A stretch of DNA of 64,000 nt from NCBI RefSeq assembly GCF_002775205.1, contig NC_036453.1, positions 2,631,103 through 2,695,102 of the forward strand, read 5' to 3'. This DNA comes from Xiphophorus maculatus (taxonomy: Eukaryota > Chordata > Actinopteri > Cyprinodontiformes > Poeciliidae). The notes under the pieces are model-generated. The model was given only the letters and a program-made list of their open reading frames with translations. It did no database searches and was not told the DNA's origin. Shown piece by piece: positions 63,075 to 64,000 of this stretch. Each line of letters opens with the position of its first letter. Position 1 is the stretch's first letter. The position numbers were made by a program, and so were the translations under genes.

Positions 63075-63923
63075 TCTTCCAGCGGCTAAAATTAGCCTTT
63101 TTTTATGACCAGCGATTAAAAAAACTATATTCTATAAATAACTAAGAAGAAACTAAAATTTGCAGGAAGCTAACGACAGCTCTGCGTTGGCTTCTCCTTC
63201 GTCCTCTGTGATTGGTTGCGCTTTACACACTTCCTCTCTCTTCCGCTGTGCAGAGCGCCCTCTAGCGACCTGTATGACCGTCACATTTCGGTAGCTCTGG
63301 AAAAAAGAAAAAGGAATGAAGCTGGACTCTTAAAGAAAAAAAAAAAAAAGTCGTGAAATTAGTACATAATAATGACGTGATTATAGCGAACTATTGTGTA
63401 CACAAGTTAGAAATGTTCCGGTGGCGGAACGGCTGTGGCGACCAGCAGCGTAGGTTGAGTTTACCCGGGGAGCGGGAGTTAACTCAGACCTTTTTTGGTC
63501 AAAAGCAGCACAACAAAACGTAATACGCCATTAATTAGGATAAAGCGAAGTGTCGCTATTTGAAAAGGAAGGATAGTAAAGTAAGTCATATGGTTCTGGC
63601 TGCTGAGCAGTACCAGCAGAACCGGGGACGGTTGACCGTAAGCGAACCCAAGAAGGCTTCTTCAGTTGACGCCACCAACGTAGCCAAGCTGGACGTGAGG
63701 ATAAGCGGCTAAAAAGACAACTTATCGGCACTCAAAACAAGCTGTTACGGAGCTGAAAACTAGGTTAGTGTAGTAAGAGGAGACTACGCTCTGTCTTAAG
63801 CGCAGTGGCGGACGTGGAAATTGTTACAAAAGTTACAAAAGTTCAACGTAACTGACAGCGGGGGTATTCCGGAAGGAATCAGCCGTTAAAGACACTTTGT
63901 AGCAAAGCGAGGGAGGAACCGAG
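63075..63923. promoter_or_regulatory. Putative divergent promoter region between snrnp27 and a plus-strand gene
   Basis: 850 bp between the snrnp27 ATG (minus) and a candidate plus-strand ATG. It includes CpG-containing stretches near 63170-63300 and 63420-63480. A 40-codon plus-strand ORF (ATG at 63590, MVLAAEQYQQNRGRL...) is not recognised. No TATA box seen, fitting a housekeeping promoter. Bidirectional activity is inferred. Confidence 0.4.
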
Positions 63924-63934
63924 ATGGCGTCTCG
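63924..63934 (+). CDS. Possible first coding exon (MAS + split R codon) of an unidentified plus-strand gene
   Basis: GAACCGAGATGG gives a good Kozak start; ATGGCGTCTCG is followed at once by a GTAAGG donor. Only 11 coding nt are visible and the rest would lie right of the window, so no product can be named. It could be chance. Confidence 0.3.
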
Positions 63935-64000
63935 GTAAGGCTTCTGTTCTCCAGCAGCCGTACTTAAAGCCATAATTTAAACATATCTGTCCAGTTTGGC

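Overview
The window is vertebrate, almost certainly teleost, nuclear DNA. Genes are split by GT-AG introns, there are long CA/TG, AT and GA microsatellites, and intergenic and intronic space is filled with fish-type DNA transposon remnants (Tc1-like, hAT-like, piggyBac-like and foldback MITEs) plus a tRNA-derived SINE. I assembled exons by hand by reading both strands, locating splice sites and checking codon phase at every junction. No species can be named from the sequence alone.

Layout, left to right. (1) 1-4551: a lone first coding exon (4480-4551, minus strand) that looks like phosphatidate cytidylyltransferase (cds2, possibly cds1); the rest of that gene would lie left of the window. 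A 5'-truncated Tc1-like transposon lies in its first intron. (2) 4552-14139: gene-poor DNA with MITEs, a SINE with perfect target-site duplications, and a 104-bp AT repeat. (3) 14140-21150: a complete alpha-internexin-type neuronal intermediate filament gene (ina; minus strand, four coding exons, 513 aa) with a TATA box and a probable 3' UTR holding a 111-bp CA/GT repeat. (4) 21350-29340: repeat-rich intergenic DNA with two further Tc1-like remnants. (5) 29345-54616: complete mxd1 (minus strand, six coding exons, 222 aa), with large introns 2 and 3 full of repeats and a probable ~4 kb 3' UTR. (6) 54617-57960: intergenic. (7) 57960-63074: complete snrnp27 (minus strand, six coding exons, 157 aa). 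(8) 63924 onward: a possible short first coding exon on the plus strand, divergent from snrnp27, product unknown.

The mxd1-snrnp27 pair is also adjacent and co-oriented in human 2p13, so that order appears conserved. The genes do not form a pathway: a structural neurofilament protein, a MYC-network repressor, a U4/U6.U5 tri-snRNP protein and a phospholipid-synthesis enzyme. I found no sign of an undescribed biological system. The less ordinary observations are an intron in ina that I do not recall from mammalian INA, a DD35E spacing in the Tc1 transposase, several repeat families with recognisable terminal inverted repeats present in 2-5 copies, a perfect 21-bp-arm palindrome, and an ARE plus Pumilio-type motif pair in the mxd1 3' region.
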